This document shows positions 6,359 through 14,838 of a stretch of 17,043 nucleotides of DNA, one piece after another. Origin of the DNA: JAQBDA01 sp032124675 (GTDB lineage: Bacteria; Chloroflexota; Anaerolineae; Anaerolineales; UBA4823). Location of the stretch: assembly GCA_032124675.1 (NCBI GenBank), contig JAQBDA010000038.1:1-17043 (forward strand), read 5' to 3'. The position numbers were made by a program, and so were the translations under genes. Numbering within the stretch: position 1 is the first letter of the stretch; each line of letters starts with the position of its first letter. A model generated the notes under the pieces. It worked only from the letters and a program-made list of their open reading frames with translations, did not search any database and was not told the origin of the DNA.

Positions 6359-6856
6359 TCAGCCAGTTTCTGGCAGCGAACCCCTGAGATAATCAACCAA
6401 AATACGCAGAACCTGCTGGGCGGATTGCTGCTTGACTTCCAGCCTTGACCCGGGCCAGATATGCTGCCATGCCTTATCCACACCCGGTGCACTCAGGCCT
6501 ATCCAGGTCAAACCGACCGGCTTCTCCGCCGTGCCTCCATCAGGCCCGGCAATCCCGCTGATCGCGGCTCCAATCTCTGTCCCCATTGCCTTCCGCACGC
6601 CGTGCGCCATCTCAAGCACAGTCTGCTCGCTCACCGCGCCGTGCTCTTCCAGCGTATGCGCAGATACACCCAGCACATCCATCTTGATCTGGTTGGCGTA
6701 AGCGATCACCCCACCTGAGAAATAGGCGGATGAACCGGGTACATTGGTAATACGATGCCCGATCAACCCACCTGTACAAGACTCCGCCACCGCAAGGTGC
6801 AGACCGCGCTGGACCAGCAGCCCACCCAGTACAGCTTCGAGATTATGGTCTTCCAT
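6359..6856 (-). CDS. pncC: Nicotinamide-nucleotide amidase (CinA C-terminal domain, PncC type)
   Basis: The 165-aa product is a stand-alone CinA C-terminal domain, which in characterised members deamidates NMN to nicotinate mononucleotide in NAD recycling. The family signatures are AVAESCTGGLIGHRIT (22-37), FSGGVIAYAN (46-55), HGAVSEQTVLEMA (72-84) and the glycine-rich SGIAGPDGGTAEKPVGLTW (100-118). Length matches E. coli PncC (165). The molybdopterin-binding-like N-terminal domain of full-length CinA is absent, so the old competence/damage-inducible name applies only loosely. The ATG at 6856 has no Shine-Dalgarno. A TGCTATAGT element ends only 8 nt upstream, so the mRNA is probably nearly leaderless. 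It diverges from uvrC and is followed by the DUF6504-like gene. Function at family level is secure; the in vivo role here is inferred. Confidence 0.93.
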   Translation of the reverse strand: MEDHNLEAVLGGLLVQRGLHLAVAESCTGGLIGHRITNVPGSSAYFSGGVIAYANQIKMDVLGVSAHTLEEHGAVSEQTVLEMAHGVRKAMGTEIGAAISGIAGPDGGTAEKPVGLTWIGLSAPGVDKAWQHIWPGSRLEVKQQSAQQVLRILVDYLRGSLPETG

Positions 6857-6864
6857 AGATACAT

Positions 6865-6873
6865 ACTATAGCA
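6865..6873 (-). promoter_or_regulatory. Extended -10 promoter of pncC
   Basis: On the minus strand TGC-TATAGT (6873-6865) is an extended -10 with 5 of 6 matches. No good -35 lies at the usual distance. Transcription would start near 6858, leaving about 2 nt before the ATG at 6856. Confidence 0.55.
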
Positions 6874-6878
6874 CGAAG

Positions 6879-6891
6879 CCCGAACTTCGGG
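6879..6891. repeat. 13-bp palindrome between pncC and uvrC
   Basis: CCCGAA-C-TTCGGG is a perfect 6-bp inverted repeat with a 1-nt centre. It sits upstream of the pncC -10, about where the spacer/-35 would be, and about 57 nt upstream of the uvrC -10. A second nested pair, CGAAG/CTTCG, overlaps it (6874-6878 and 6885-6889). It may be an operator. Confidence 0.5.
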
Positions 6892-6947
6892 GTCAGTTAT
6901 CCATCCCTACAGGAGAGCTTCGTCGCTCAGATATCGCCATTTGACCA

Positions 6948-6956
6948 TGATACAAT
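6948..6956 (+). promoter_or_regulatory. Extended -10 promoter of uvrC
   Basis: TGA-TACAAT (6948-6956) is an extended -10 with 5 of 6 matches and no clear -35. It predicts a start near 6963, 5 nt before the ATG at 6968. If correct, the upstream in-frame ATG at 6947 lies within the promoter and cannot be the start. Confidence 0.5.
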
Positions 6957-6967
6957 CAAAATCAGCA

Positions 6968-8830
6968 ATGGACGTGTCCGAAAAAATCCAGGCTGTACTC
7001 GATACCCTTCCCACCAGACCCGGCTGCTACTTGATGAAGGACCGGACCGGGAAGGTTATTTACGTTGGCAAGGCAATAAATCTGCGCAGCCGTGTGCGCT
7101 CGTATTTCCACAGCAGCGCGAAGGACAACCCAAAAACTGAAAAATTAGTGCGCAAGATCGCCGATATCGATTGGATCGTGGTGGACTCTGAGCTGGAAGC
7201 CTTGATCTTAGAAATGAACCTGATCAAGAAATACCGCCCGCACTACAACGTCCGCCTGAAAGATGACAAACGCTATCCATACATCAAGGTGCACTGGGCA
7301 GACCCATATCCCAAGGTAACCGTCACCCGCAGAATGCTGCAGGATGGATCGCGCTACTTCGGACCGTACACCAGCGTCTGGGCTGTCCACCAGACATTGG
7401 ATGTCTTACGACGCATTTTTCCATATCTGACCTGCGACCGCACTATCACCGGAGAGGACGAGCGCGCTTGCCTGTATTATGACATCAAGCTGTGTGTGGC
7501 ACCTTGCATCGGCGCTGCTGGCCAGGCCGCATACCGGCAGATGATAGAAGACCTCTGCCAGTTCCTGCTCGGTCGCACTGAGCCGATAGTCTCCCGCTTA
7601 CACAAAGAGATGGAACTGGCGGCTGAGAGCCTGAGATTCGAGCGGGCGGCTGCTTATCGCGACCAGATCCACGCCATAGAAAACGTGGTCGAGCGGCAGA
7701 AAGTGATCTCCAGCGAATATGTCGATTCGGATGTGATCGCCATGGCGCGCTCGAATGGGGAAGCCTGTGTACAGGTATTCTTCATCCGCGGCGGAAAATT
7801 GATCGGCAGAGAATACTTCCTGCTCGAGGGCACCGAAGCCACCCCCGATCAGGGAGTGATGGCAGAATTCATCAAACAGTTCTACGATCAAGCCCCGACG
7901 GTGCCCGAACAGGTGCTGCTGCCTCACGAGGTCGAGGAGGCACAGATCATCCGTCAGTGGCTCAAACAGAAGAGCAGCAGCGAGAAATTCGAGATTCTGA
8001 TCCCAAAGGATGGTCAGCAGCGCGATCTAATCCGACTGGCAGCCGAAAACGCCGCCGAAACCCTGGCCGCGCTCCAGGCGCAATGGCAAGCAGACCGGCA
8101 CCGTCAGGAACAGGCACTGAATGAACTCCAGGAAGCATTATCGCTCGCAGACCCCCCCAACCGTATCGAGTGTTATGATATCTCCAACACACAGGGGACG
8201 GCCGCGGTCGGCAGCATGGTGGTTTTCACTCAGGGAGTACCGAAGAAGAGGTATTACCGCCACTTCAACATCCGCAGCGTCAGCGGTCCAGATGATTTCG
8301 CAAGCATGGAAGAGGTGCTCACCCGACGCTTCAACCGATGGCAGGCAGCCCAGGAAAGCATTCAATCACCGGGAAAGAAGCCAGACCAGGCCTTCGGTCT
8401 TCTGCCCGACCTGCTCCTGGTGGACGGCGGGAAGGGCCAGCTCAGCCGTGCGGTGACGGTATTGGAAAAATTCGGTTTGACAGACAGGGTACCTGTGGCG
8501 GGCCTGGCAAAGCAAAATGAAGAGCTGTTTATCCCGGGGCGCTCATCGTCGATCTTGCTCCCGCGCCAGTCGCAGGGGCTGTTCCTGTTGCAGCGATTAC
8601 GAGATGAAGCTCACCGGTTTGCGATCACATCCCACCGTAAGCTGCGCACAAAAACCGGGCTGGCTTCCCGCCTGGATGGCATTCCTGGGATCGGACCGGC
8701 CCGGCGCAAGCTTCTGCTGAAACATTTCGGCTCTATCCAGGACATCCAGAACGCTTCGATGGAGGAACTTACGGCGGTCTCGGGGATCACCGAGAAGATC
8801 GCCCAGGCGATCAAGGCTCATCTCGAGTAG
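6968..8830 (+). CDS. uvrC: UvrABC excinuclease subunit C
   Basis: UvrC makes both incisions in nucleotide excision repair after UvrA2-UvrB recognises a lesion. Numbering from the ATG at 6968 gives 620 aa. The GIY-YIG nuclease domain is at about 14-95 (RPGCYLMKD, KVIYVGKAINLRSRVRSYF) and does the 3' cut. Cys156, 168, 176 and 180 (spacing x11, x7, x3) match the iron-sulfur ligand cysteines reported for E. coli UvrC. The UvrB-binding UVR motif is about 205-240 (MELAAESLRFERAAAYRDQI). The RNase H-like domain carries the catalytic triad candidates Asp404 (ECYDISNTQG), Asp486 (LLVDGGKGQL) and His549 (RDEAHRFAI) for the 5' cut. Tandem helix-hairpin-helix motifs are at about 569-618 (DGIPGIGPARRKLL, AVSGITEKIA). 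The open frame extends to a TTG at 6941, but the homology and promoter favour 6968. There is no Shine-Dalgarno; the message is probably leaderless. Confidence 0.97.
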   Translation: MDVSEKIQAVLDTLPTRPGCYLMKDRTGKVIYVGKAINLRSRVRSYFHSSAKDNPKTEKLVRKIADIDWIVVDSELEALILEMNLIKKYRPHYNVRLKDDKRYPYIKVHWADPYPKVTVTRRMLQDGSRYFGPYTSVWAVHQTLDVLRRIFPYLTCDRTITGEDERACLYYDIKLCVAPCIGAAGQAAYRQMIEDLCQFLLGRTEPIVSRLHKEMELAAESLRFERAAAYRDQIHAIENVVERQKVISSEYVDSDVIAMARSNGEACVQVFFIRGGKLIGREYFLLEGTEATPDQGVMAEFIKQFYDQAPTVPEQVLLPHEVEEAQIIRQWLKQKSSSEKFEILIPKDGQQRDLIRLAAENAAETLAALQAQWQADRHRQEQALNELQEALSLADPPNRIECYDISNTQGTAAVGSMVVFTQGVPKKRYYRHFNIRSVSGPDDFASMEEVLTRRFNRWQAAQESIQSPGKKPDQAFGLLPDLLLVDGGKGQLSRAVTVLEKFGLTDRVPVAGLAKQNEELFIPGRSSSILLPRQSQGLFLLQRLRDEAHRFAITSHRKLRTKTGLASRLDGIPGIGPARRKLLLKHFGSIQDIQNASMEELTAVSGITEKIAQAIKAHLE

Positions 8831-8875
8831 GGAGCCCGCTGGGAGAACTCCAGGCAGACCGGATGATTATACCGC

Positions 8876-8884
8876 TGATAAAAT
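8876..8884 (+). promoter_or_regulatory. Candidate extended -10 promoter for the 42-aa peptide
   Basis: TGA-TAAAAT (8876-8884) matches an extended -10, with no obvious -35 at the right spacing. It would start transcription near 8891, just ahead of the Shine-Dalgarno TGAGG (8891-8895) of the small gene. Read-through from uvrC is the alternative. Confidence 0.4.
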
Positions 8885-8900
8885 ATGTAATGAGGAATAT

Positions 8901-9029
8901 ATGGCAAAAAAGAAGAAACAACCAACTCACCGGGAAAAGCGCCGATTGCGCACGCAACAGATCATATTCACTCTCATAGCGATCATGATTATTCTGGTGA
9001 TGGTGGTGGGTATGTTCGCCCGTTATTGA
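8901..9029 (+). CDS. 42-aa basic single-span membrane micropeptide
   Basis: The ATG at 8901 has GAGG five bases upstream and the frame closes with TGA at 9027-9029. The first 18 residues are strongly basic (MAKKKKQPTHREKRRLR), followed by one hydrophobic segment at about 21-40 (IIFTLIAIMIILVMVVGMFA) and RY. The charge layout predicts a cytosolic N-terminus and a single membrane helix. It follows uvrC by 70 nt and meets the convergent giant kinase with a 1-nt gap. I do not recognise a named family. Similar K/R-rich one-helix peptides occur as conserved hypotheticals in several phyla, but I give no function. Confidence 0.7.
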   Translation: MAKKKKQPTHREKRRLRTQQIIFTLIAIMIILVMVVGMFARY

Positions 9030-9030
9030 T

Positions 9031-12000
9031 TTATAAATCCATTAAGTTCTGGACCATGCGTGTGAATTCGCGGGCTGAAAAAGGCTTCTGCAGCCAATGC
9101 ACATCGCCTCTTTCGAGCAGTGCCTGGTTTTCACCTTCCAACGGATGACCGGTGACAAAGAGCACCTTCATCTCCGGTGAACGTTCCATCAAAGCCCGGT
9201 ACAGCTTCACGCCATCCATTTGAGGCATGACTACATCACTCACAACGAGTGAGAGATTCACTCCAATGCGATCGTACAGCTGGATAGCTTCAAAGCCATT
9301 TCGAGCAGTGATGACGTCGTAGTTCTTAGCTTCGAGCAGAGCCTGAAGTGCAGCCAGTGTTGCCTGGTCATCTTCCACCACCAGGACAACCTTACCGGAA
9401 CCATCCAACGGCGCCAGGGGCTCAGTATGCCTGGATTCATAGGTTGATTCAGGCAGCAAAGGCAGGAACAATGTAAACACCGTCCCCTCATCCACTTTAC
9501 TGCTTACGTCAATATGACCGCCATGCTGCTTGATAATGCCGTATACCTGCGCCAGGCCCAAGCCCGTCCCCTGACCGACCGGCTTTGTCGTGAAGAACGG
9601 CTCGAAAATATGGGGGATGACATCCGGTGGTATCCCACAGCCGGAATCCCGGACTTTAATCTTGACCCAATCTCCAGGCAGAAGATCAGGTGATAGGGAT
9701 TCCATCTGCTCTGGTATCTTGATCTGCCCCAGAGAGAAGTGCAGCACGCCGCCTTCGGGCATCGCGTCGCGCGCATTGACTGCAAGATTGATGAAGACCT
9801 GCTGCAAGCGGGTTGGGTCAGCTTTCACCCAGTAGCTCCCCGGCTTGTATTCCAGCTCAAGCCGGATAGTCTCGGGCATCACGCGCCCGAGCATCCGCTC
9901 CAATTCTTTGACAAATGGCAGCAGGTCTAGGGCGCTTTGTTCCATGACCGCTCTGCGGCTGAAATCCAGGATTTGGCGGATCAGGCTGGCGGCTCGCTGC
10001 ACCTGCTGCTCGATGATCGTCAGCCGGTCCCGGCTGGCTTGCGCCAGGTTTGGATCACCGATCAACAAATCAGTATAAACCAGTATGGCAGCCATAATAT
10101 TGTTAAAGTCATGGGCAATCCCTGCTGCGAGCTGACCGACGGTCGCAAGGCGTTCCTGCATCTGGATGCGGGTCTGAACCTCCTTCTCCTCAGTGATCTC
10201 CCGCAGCATGATCACCCACTGCTGGCTTCCACCTCCCATTTGGCGCACCTGGGCTTCATACACTCTATGCGATGGCTTCTCGTGAACGATCTCAACTGGC
10301 AGTGGGTCCCGGAAGTGGCTGATCAGATCCTCAATTGAATAATTCCCCAACTGCAACAGATATCCATCCGGTGTATCTGCATCCAGAGCCGTCAGTATTG
10401 CTCTGGCAATTGGATTGGTTACCTGTAATCGATATTCGGAATCTAGAAGGATCAGACCCACCGGCAGATGCTCTACCAGACCCTCAACACGCTTCTGCTC
10501 TGCTGCCAGGATGGCAACAATGCGCTCAACGGCAGATCCTGCCTGATGGGCAAATGTTTCCAGAAGGCGCTGCTGGTAATCGCTGAAAGCCGATTTGGTC
10601 TCGCTGGCGGTGATCAGGGCACCCACCGGTAATCGTCCCACCCTGATTGGCGCGTAGATCATCGAACCCAGTTTTTCGATGGTGGGTGTCTTACTGTCGA
10701 AATCCGATGTGTGCACCTGCTCCAATGGCGCCGTTTCAAGCTTCTTGGTATCTTTATTGTGCTTTACAAGCTCGCGGAGAGTGATTTCCCGCAGCGATTG
10801 AACAACCGCAGGCGCGACTTCCCTAGTTGATTCGAGAAAGAATAAGCGATGCCCTTCCATCACCAGGCACGCAGAAGACAGCTCACATCCAATGGCGTTT
10901 CTCAGGTGGCTGAGCAGCAGGCGCAGCAGATCATCATAGCCAACCGTATGGCCGATTTTTTGCGACAAGTCGTATAAGCTGGTCAGCTCCGTGGTCCGCT
11001 GGTCAACGGTGAGTTCAAGCTCATCAGCGTGTTGGCGCACCTGCTCATACAGGACAGCATTTTCCAGAGCGATCGAAATCTGCCCGGCTAAGACCTGCAG
11101 TAAATCGCTGTCGTGATCGGTAAGCTGGTTAGTCTTTTGGCTCTCAATATTGATCACCCCGATTACCTTGTTGTCGCGGAAGATTGGCACTGCCAGCTCG
11201 GCGACTGTCTCCTGCGAACAGCAAATGTATTCCGGGTCCTGGCTGACATCTGGGATGAATTCTGCATCCCCGGAACGAGCCACTCGACCGACAATCCCTA
11301 GCTGGATCGACTGGATTTTATCTCGGGGCGTATCGCCGCGAAAAGCCTGCAGCTCCAGCTGATCCTCACGGATCAGGAAAATCTCCACCAGGGGATACTT
11401 GAAGCGCTGATACAGCTGTTCCACCACCTCATCGAAGAGGACACTCAGGTCGAGACGCCGGTTGAATATCTCGGTCAGGTCCTGGATCAGGGTGATCTCA
11501 GCCAGCCGGCGTTTAACTTCCTGGTAGGCTTCTGCATTACTGAGAGCCAGACCGACCTCATGGCAGATGGTCTGCAGCAAGTCCATCTGGTCAGTAGAGA
11601 ATGCAGCCACGTGGTCGTGCAGCACGCTTAATACTCCAAACAGGCGTTCCCCAGCCAGAATTGGAGCGGAGATAACAGACCGCACTCCATCATCCAGAGC
11701 GGGTACATGGTGCCAGCGCTTGTCCTTGCTGACATCATGGATATTGGCAGGCTGTTGGTTCCTGGCTGCCCAGCCTGCAAGCCCAATGTCGAGCTCGATC
11801 TCCAGGTTGGGATCAAAATTATCTTTGCGCGTCTCGTCTGTGCAATGCAATGCACATAACCTCAGCCGGTCTACCTCGGGGATATATAAAAAAGCCTGAC
11901 CCATCATCCCGTCGAAAACCTGGCAGGTCAGTGATATCGCCCGGTCGAGTATCACATCATAGTCCAGGCTGCCGGCTAATTCCCGACCGATATCATAGAG

Positions 12001-14601
12001 CAGGCGCAGGTGGCGTCTCTCAGTGGCTGCTTGCTCATACAGTCTGGCATTATCTATCGCAACCGCAGCATGCGCTGCAAAGGTTTGGACGATGGTCACA
12101 TCATCACCCGTGAATCCAGCCGCCATAGCCCGATCCAGGTTGAGCAGCCCGATCACTTTGCCGCGCACGATAAGAGGCACGCCAAGCCAAGAACGGATGT
12201 GTTCGCTCAATGGAGTATCCTGCCAGCGCGGGTCATCTCTGATATCGGCAATCAACAATGGTTTGCCGGTCTGGACCACACTCCCTACTGCGTGGTCTGG
12301 CGATATATCGAAGCGTATTGTCCCGACCAGCTTCTCAGCAGCGGTATTCTCATAACCCCGCCAGATCTTGATGACCGCCGATTCGTTCTCCAGAAGCATG
12401 ATATTGGCGCTGTCATAGGTCACCACCCTGGCGAGCTGGTCCAAGACCACTTCCAACACCGGATTCAATGCCAGGCTCGAGCTGATGATATGTGCAGCAT
12501 CCCGCACGGCCTCAGCACGCTGGCGCGATTCTCGCTCGACGTTGAACAGCCGCGCCTTCTCGATGGCTGTAGCCGCCTGGCTGGCAAATGTCTCGACCAG
12601 AACTGCATGACCCGCATCGTAAACACCCGGCTGCTCATTATCCAGGGTCAGACGGCCTATCACTTCCCCACGCACAATCAATGGTGTCCCCAACCAACCA
12701 CGCACATGCTTGACGCCGCCCCAGCCATGAAAGCGCTGGTCGTTATGTACATCATTGATGATCAACGATTGTTTACTGCGCTGGATCTCCAAAAAAAGGT
12801 TGTCATTTTCAACTGGTATGGTGCTCCCCACTACAGCTTTACTGTCCTCGAACCCTTTTCCAGCTACGATCTGAAGGATGTCCCCTTCCAGCAGAAATAC
12901 CGATGCGCTCTTATATGGCACGACCTGTTCCAGATGGGTCAGGATCACACCCAGCAATTGGTCCACTTCGAGCGTGGTGGTCAGAGCCGCCGATCCTTTT
13001 CCGAGAGTTTCCGCTTCACGTCGACGGCGCCTTTCGGATTCCAACAGGCGCGTCGTTTCCAGAGCGACCGATGCATGGTTCGCAAACAGAGTAAGGATTT
13101 CCTGGTCTGCATGGCTGAAGCGTCTGACGTTGATATCGTCCAAAACCTGCAGCACCCCGGTTATCTCGCCTTGCCAGATCATCGGTACCGTGAGCACAGC
13201 CGAATACGGCTGCACGTTATCAAAAACTCTGATCCGACCTGGCCAAATCCGGTAATCGTCGATTATTAACGGCTTCCCGCTTTGTGCAACGGTGCCTGCC
13301 GCGCCTTCACCGAACTTCATAGTTGTGCCAACACTATCTTGATTGGTGCTTTGCAGGTCGACATACGAACGCACCTGTTCATTCTCCGGTTCGCTCAGGT
13401 AAAGGCTGCCTCCCTTGGCTCCGAGCAGCTGCACAGCTTTCTCAACGATGTTTCTTAATAGTACCGGCAACTCGTGGACTGTGGTCAGGTCCAGGGAGAG
13501 CTCCTGCAGGGCAGCCAGCTCATCCGCCCGCCGGCGCAAAGCGCGCTCCATCCCCATACGTTCGGTGATATCGCGTACGATGCTGCAGAGCATCGTTCCT
13601 GTTTCGGTCTTCAACGGAAAGAGCACCACCTGGATGGTGCGCAGTTCGCCATCCGCCCGGCGGATATCGTTCTCATGAATGTCCCCAATCCTGGGCGATT
13701 TGCCGGTCTTCAGCAGGTCCTGAATGCGTTTGATGAGCTGCTGCTTGTAGTTCTCGGTCAGTCCCTCACCTGGGAAAAATCGGAACTGTACATCCCAGAT
13801 CGGCTGCCCCAATATCTGGGATTGTTTTAGGCCTGTGATCCGTTCCATCCCCTCATTCCATTCGATCACCAGCCCCTGTTCATTTAACAGGATGATGCCA
13901 TCCGTGGATTGGCGCACGATGCCGCGATATTTTTGCTCACTGTCCCGCAAAGCGTCTTCGGTATGCTTCCTCTCAGATACCTGGGCTTGCAAGGCAGAGA
14001 TCAAGCGTGCATTTTCAAGAGCGATCGCAACATGGTTCGAAAATGCCTCGATTAGAGGAATGTCCTCAGCTGATAGACCTGCGCCGTTTACGGTTAACAA
14101 GCCGCGCGCAATCCCTTCGAGATTGAGCGGAGCATAGATGGCAGGCTGACCCCCAAAACTGACAAGCACATCCTGTAAGAGTCCCTGGTATTCGGCGGGC
14201 AGGATGTCGTGCAGGAAAGCGCTGTTATCCTGCTCGAAGATCGACTCCCCCTTCTCAAGGATTTCCGTGAAATTACTGGAAACCGCGGTTGGGATCGTAA
14301 ACTGGAAGGTACCTATCTCAAGATCGAGCTGAAGTTTCTGCAGATACGGATCAATGCCTTCGAAGCGGGTGATCTCATCCCATGGGACCGCGGCAACTAC
14401 CATCTTCAGATGATCACCGTCATCCGTGAGTAAATTGATACTGCCGGTGAGCCCAAGCTTGACGATCTGGTCGCAGAAGACACGATATACATCGGCCTCT
14501 GAGCGCGCCGAACGCTGCAGCTGAGCCGAAGCCGCGTTCAGAGCAAACAAAAACCTTGTACTATTCTCACGATCCGAGTCGTTCACATCCAGTACACTCA
14601 T
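9031..14601 (-). CDS. Giant cytosolic hybrid histidine kinase: 7 GAF, 2 PAS, HisKA-HATPase, receiver
   Basis: This 1856-aa protein has no signal peptide or membrane segment, so sensing is intracellular. Modules by eye: GAF1 (about 20-200), PAS (225-347, RGIVRQSTDGIILLNEQG), GAF2 (360-520), GAF3 (535-690), GAF4 (705-858), GAF5 (865-1030), GAF6 (1040-1190), GAF7 (1205-1365) and a PAS-like module (1372-1473). The kinase core follows. The H-box is GQLAAGIAHDFNNIMAAI with His1497 (NtrB-like), the N-box NLAVNARDAMPEGG has Asn1609, the G1 box DSGCGI starts at 1652, the F-box is FEPFFTTK and the G2 box GQGTGLGL is 1676-1683. The receiver (about 1737-1856) has an EDD pocket at 1743-1745, phospho-acceptor Asp1789 (VSDVVMPQMDG), Thr1817 and Lys1839. 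GAF3 and GAF4 share a 16-residue block with 13 identities (634-649 and 803-818), pointing to internal duplication. An in-frame TAA five codons upstream limits the start to 14601 or later; no good Shine-Dalgarno. No partner regulator or phosphotransfer gene is adjacent. The signal is unknown. Confidence 0.95.
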   Translation of the reverse strand: MSVLDVNDSDRENSTRFLFALNAASAQLQRSARSEADVYRVFCDQIVKLGLTGSINLLTDDGDHLKMVVAAVPWDEITRFEGIDPYLQKLQLDLEIGTFQFTIPTAVSSNFTEILEKGESIFEQDNSAFLHDILPAEYQGLLQDVLVSFGGQPAIYAPLNLEGIARGLLTVNGAGLSAEDIPLIEAFSNHVAIALENARLISALQAQVSERKHTEDALRDSEQKYRGIVRQSTDGIILLNEQGLVIEWNEGMERITGLKQSQILGQPIWDVQFRFFPGEGLTENYKQQLIKRIQDLLKTGKSPRIGDIHENDIRRADGELRTIQVVLFPLKTETGTMLCSIVRDITERMGMERALRRRADELAALQELSLDLTTVHELPVLLRNIVEKAVQLLGAKGGSLYLSEPENEQVRSYVDLQSTNQDSVGTTMKFGEGAAGTVAQSGKPLIIDDYRIWPGRIRVFDNVQPYSAVLTVPMIWQGEITGVLQVLDDINVRRFSHADQEILTLFANHASVALETTRLLESERRRRREAETLGKGSAALTTTLEVDQLLGVILTHLEQVVPYKSASVFLLEGDILQIVAGKGFEDSKAVVGSTIPVENDNLFLEIQRSKQSLIINDVHNDQRFHGWGGVKHVRGWLGTPLIVRGEVIGRLTLDNEQPGVYDAGHAVLVETFASQAATAIEKARLFNVERESRQRAEAVRDAAHIISSSLALNPVLEVVLDQLARVVTYDSANIMLLENESAVIKIWRGYENTAAEKLVGTIRFDISPDHAVGSVVQTGKPLLIADIRDDPRWQDTPLSEHIRSWLGVPLIVRGKVIGLLNLDRAMAAGFTGDDVTIVQTFAAHAAVAIDNARLYEQAATERRHLRLLYDIGRELAGSLDYDVILDRAISLTCQVFDGMMGQAFLYIPEVDRLRLCALHCTDETRKDNFDPNLEIELDIGLAGWAARNQQPANIHDVSKDKRWHHVPALDDGVRSVISAPILAGERLFGVLSVLHDHVAAFSTDQMDLLQTICHEVGLALSNAEAYQEVKRRLAEITLIQDLTEIFNRRLDLSVLFDEVVEQLYQRFKYPLVEIFLIREDQLELQAFRGDTPRDKIQSIQLGIVGRVARSGDAEFIPDVSQDPEYICCSQETVAELAVPIFRDNKVIGVINIESQKTNQLTDHDSDLLQVLAGQISIALENAVLYEQVRQHADELELTVDQRTTELTSLYDLSQKIGHTVGYDDLLRLLLSHLRNAIGCELSSACLVMEGHRLFFLESTREVAPAVVQSLREITLRELVKHNKDTKKLETAPLEQVHTSDFDSKTPTIEKLGSMIYAPIRVGRLPVGALITASETKSAFSDYQQRLLETFAHQAGSAVERIVAILAAEQKRVEGLVEHLPVGLILLDSEYRLQVTNPIARAILTALDADTPDGYLLQLGNYSIEDLISHFRDPLPVEIVHEKPSHRVYEAQVRQMGGGSQQWVIMLREITEEKEVQTRIQMQERLATVGQLAAGIAHDFNNIMAAILVYTDLLIGDPNLAQASRDRLTIIEQQVQRAASLIRQILDFSRRAVMEQSALDLLPFVKELERMLGRVMPETIRLELEYKPGSYWVKADPTRLQQVFINLAVNARDAMPEGGVLHFSLGQIKIPEQMESLSPDLLPGDWVKIKVRDSGCGIPPDVIPHIFEPFFTTKPVGQGTGLGLAQVYGIIKQHGGHIDVSSKVDEGTVFTLFLPLLPESTYESRHTEPLAPLDGSGKVVLVVEDDQATLAALQALLEAKNYDVITARNGFEAIQLYDRIGVNLSLVVSDVVMPQMDGVKLYRALMERSPEMKVLFVTGHPLEGENQALLERGDVHWLQKPFSAREFTRMVQNLMDL

Positions 14602-14838
14602 CGATAACCCAACTTAAACCAATATTCATTTAGACCTTACACAGTTGGTGGGCAAGGTGGGTGTTTGGGCACGCGATGCCCGCCACACGTCATTTCCATC
14701 GAACTGCATTACTTCCAAGACATTAATGCTTTGGTTCCAATTATAGGGTTCTTTTCCTGCGCGCATCTTTACAGATTTCTTAACTCGGAATATTCCTCCG
14801 GTTTTGCTTGCAAGTCCACGCCTGGATGTAAGTAAATA
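14602..14838. other. Intergenic region upstream of the giant kinase
   Basis: No convincing gene. A 78-codon minus-strand frame (14626-14862) runs into the fhs terminator and looks spurious. A minus-strand TATAAT (14740-14745) lacks a -35 and an extended TG; it is a possible kinase promoter with a leader of about 130 nt. Within that leader GGGCA-CGCGA-TGCCC (14667-14681) can form a 5-bp hairpin that GTGT/ACAC may extend. Confidence 0.5.

Noticed and set aside
6941..6967. TTG at 6941 or ATG at 6947 as the uvrC start
   Set aside because: No Shine-Dalgarno, extra residues beyond the family N-terminus, and overlap with the extended -10.
12010..13269. 419-codon plus-strand frame opposite the giant kinase
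   Set aside because: It is antisense to a kinase with intact domains, has a low-complexity composition typical of a shadow frame, and no ribosome site or family motif.
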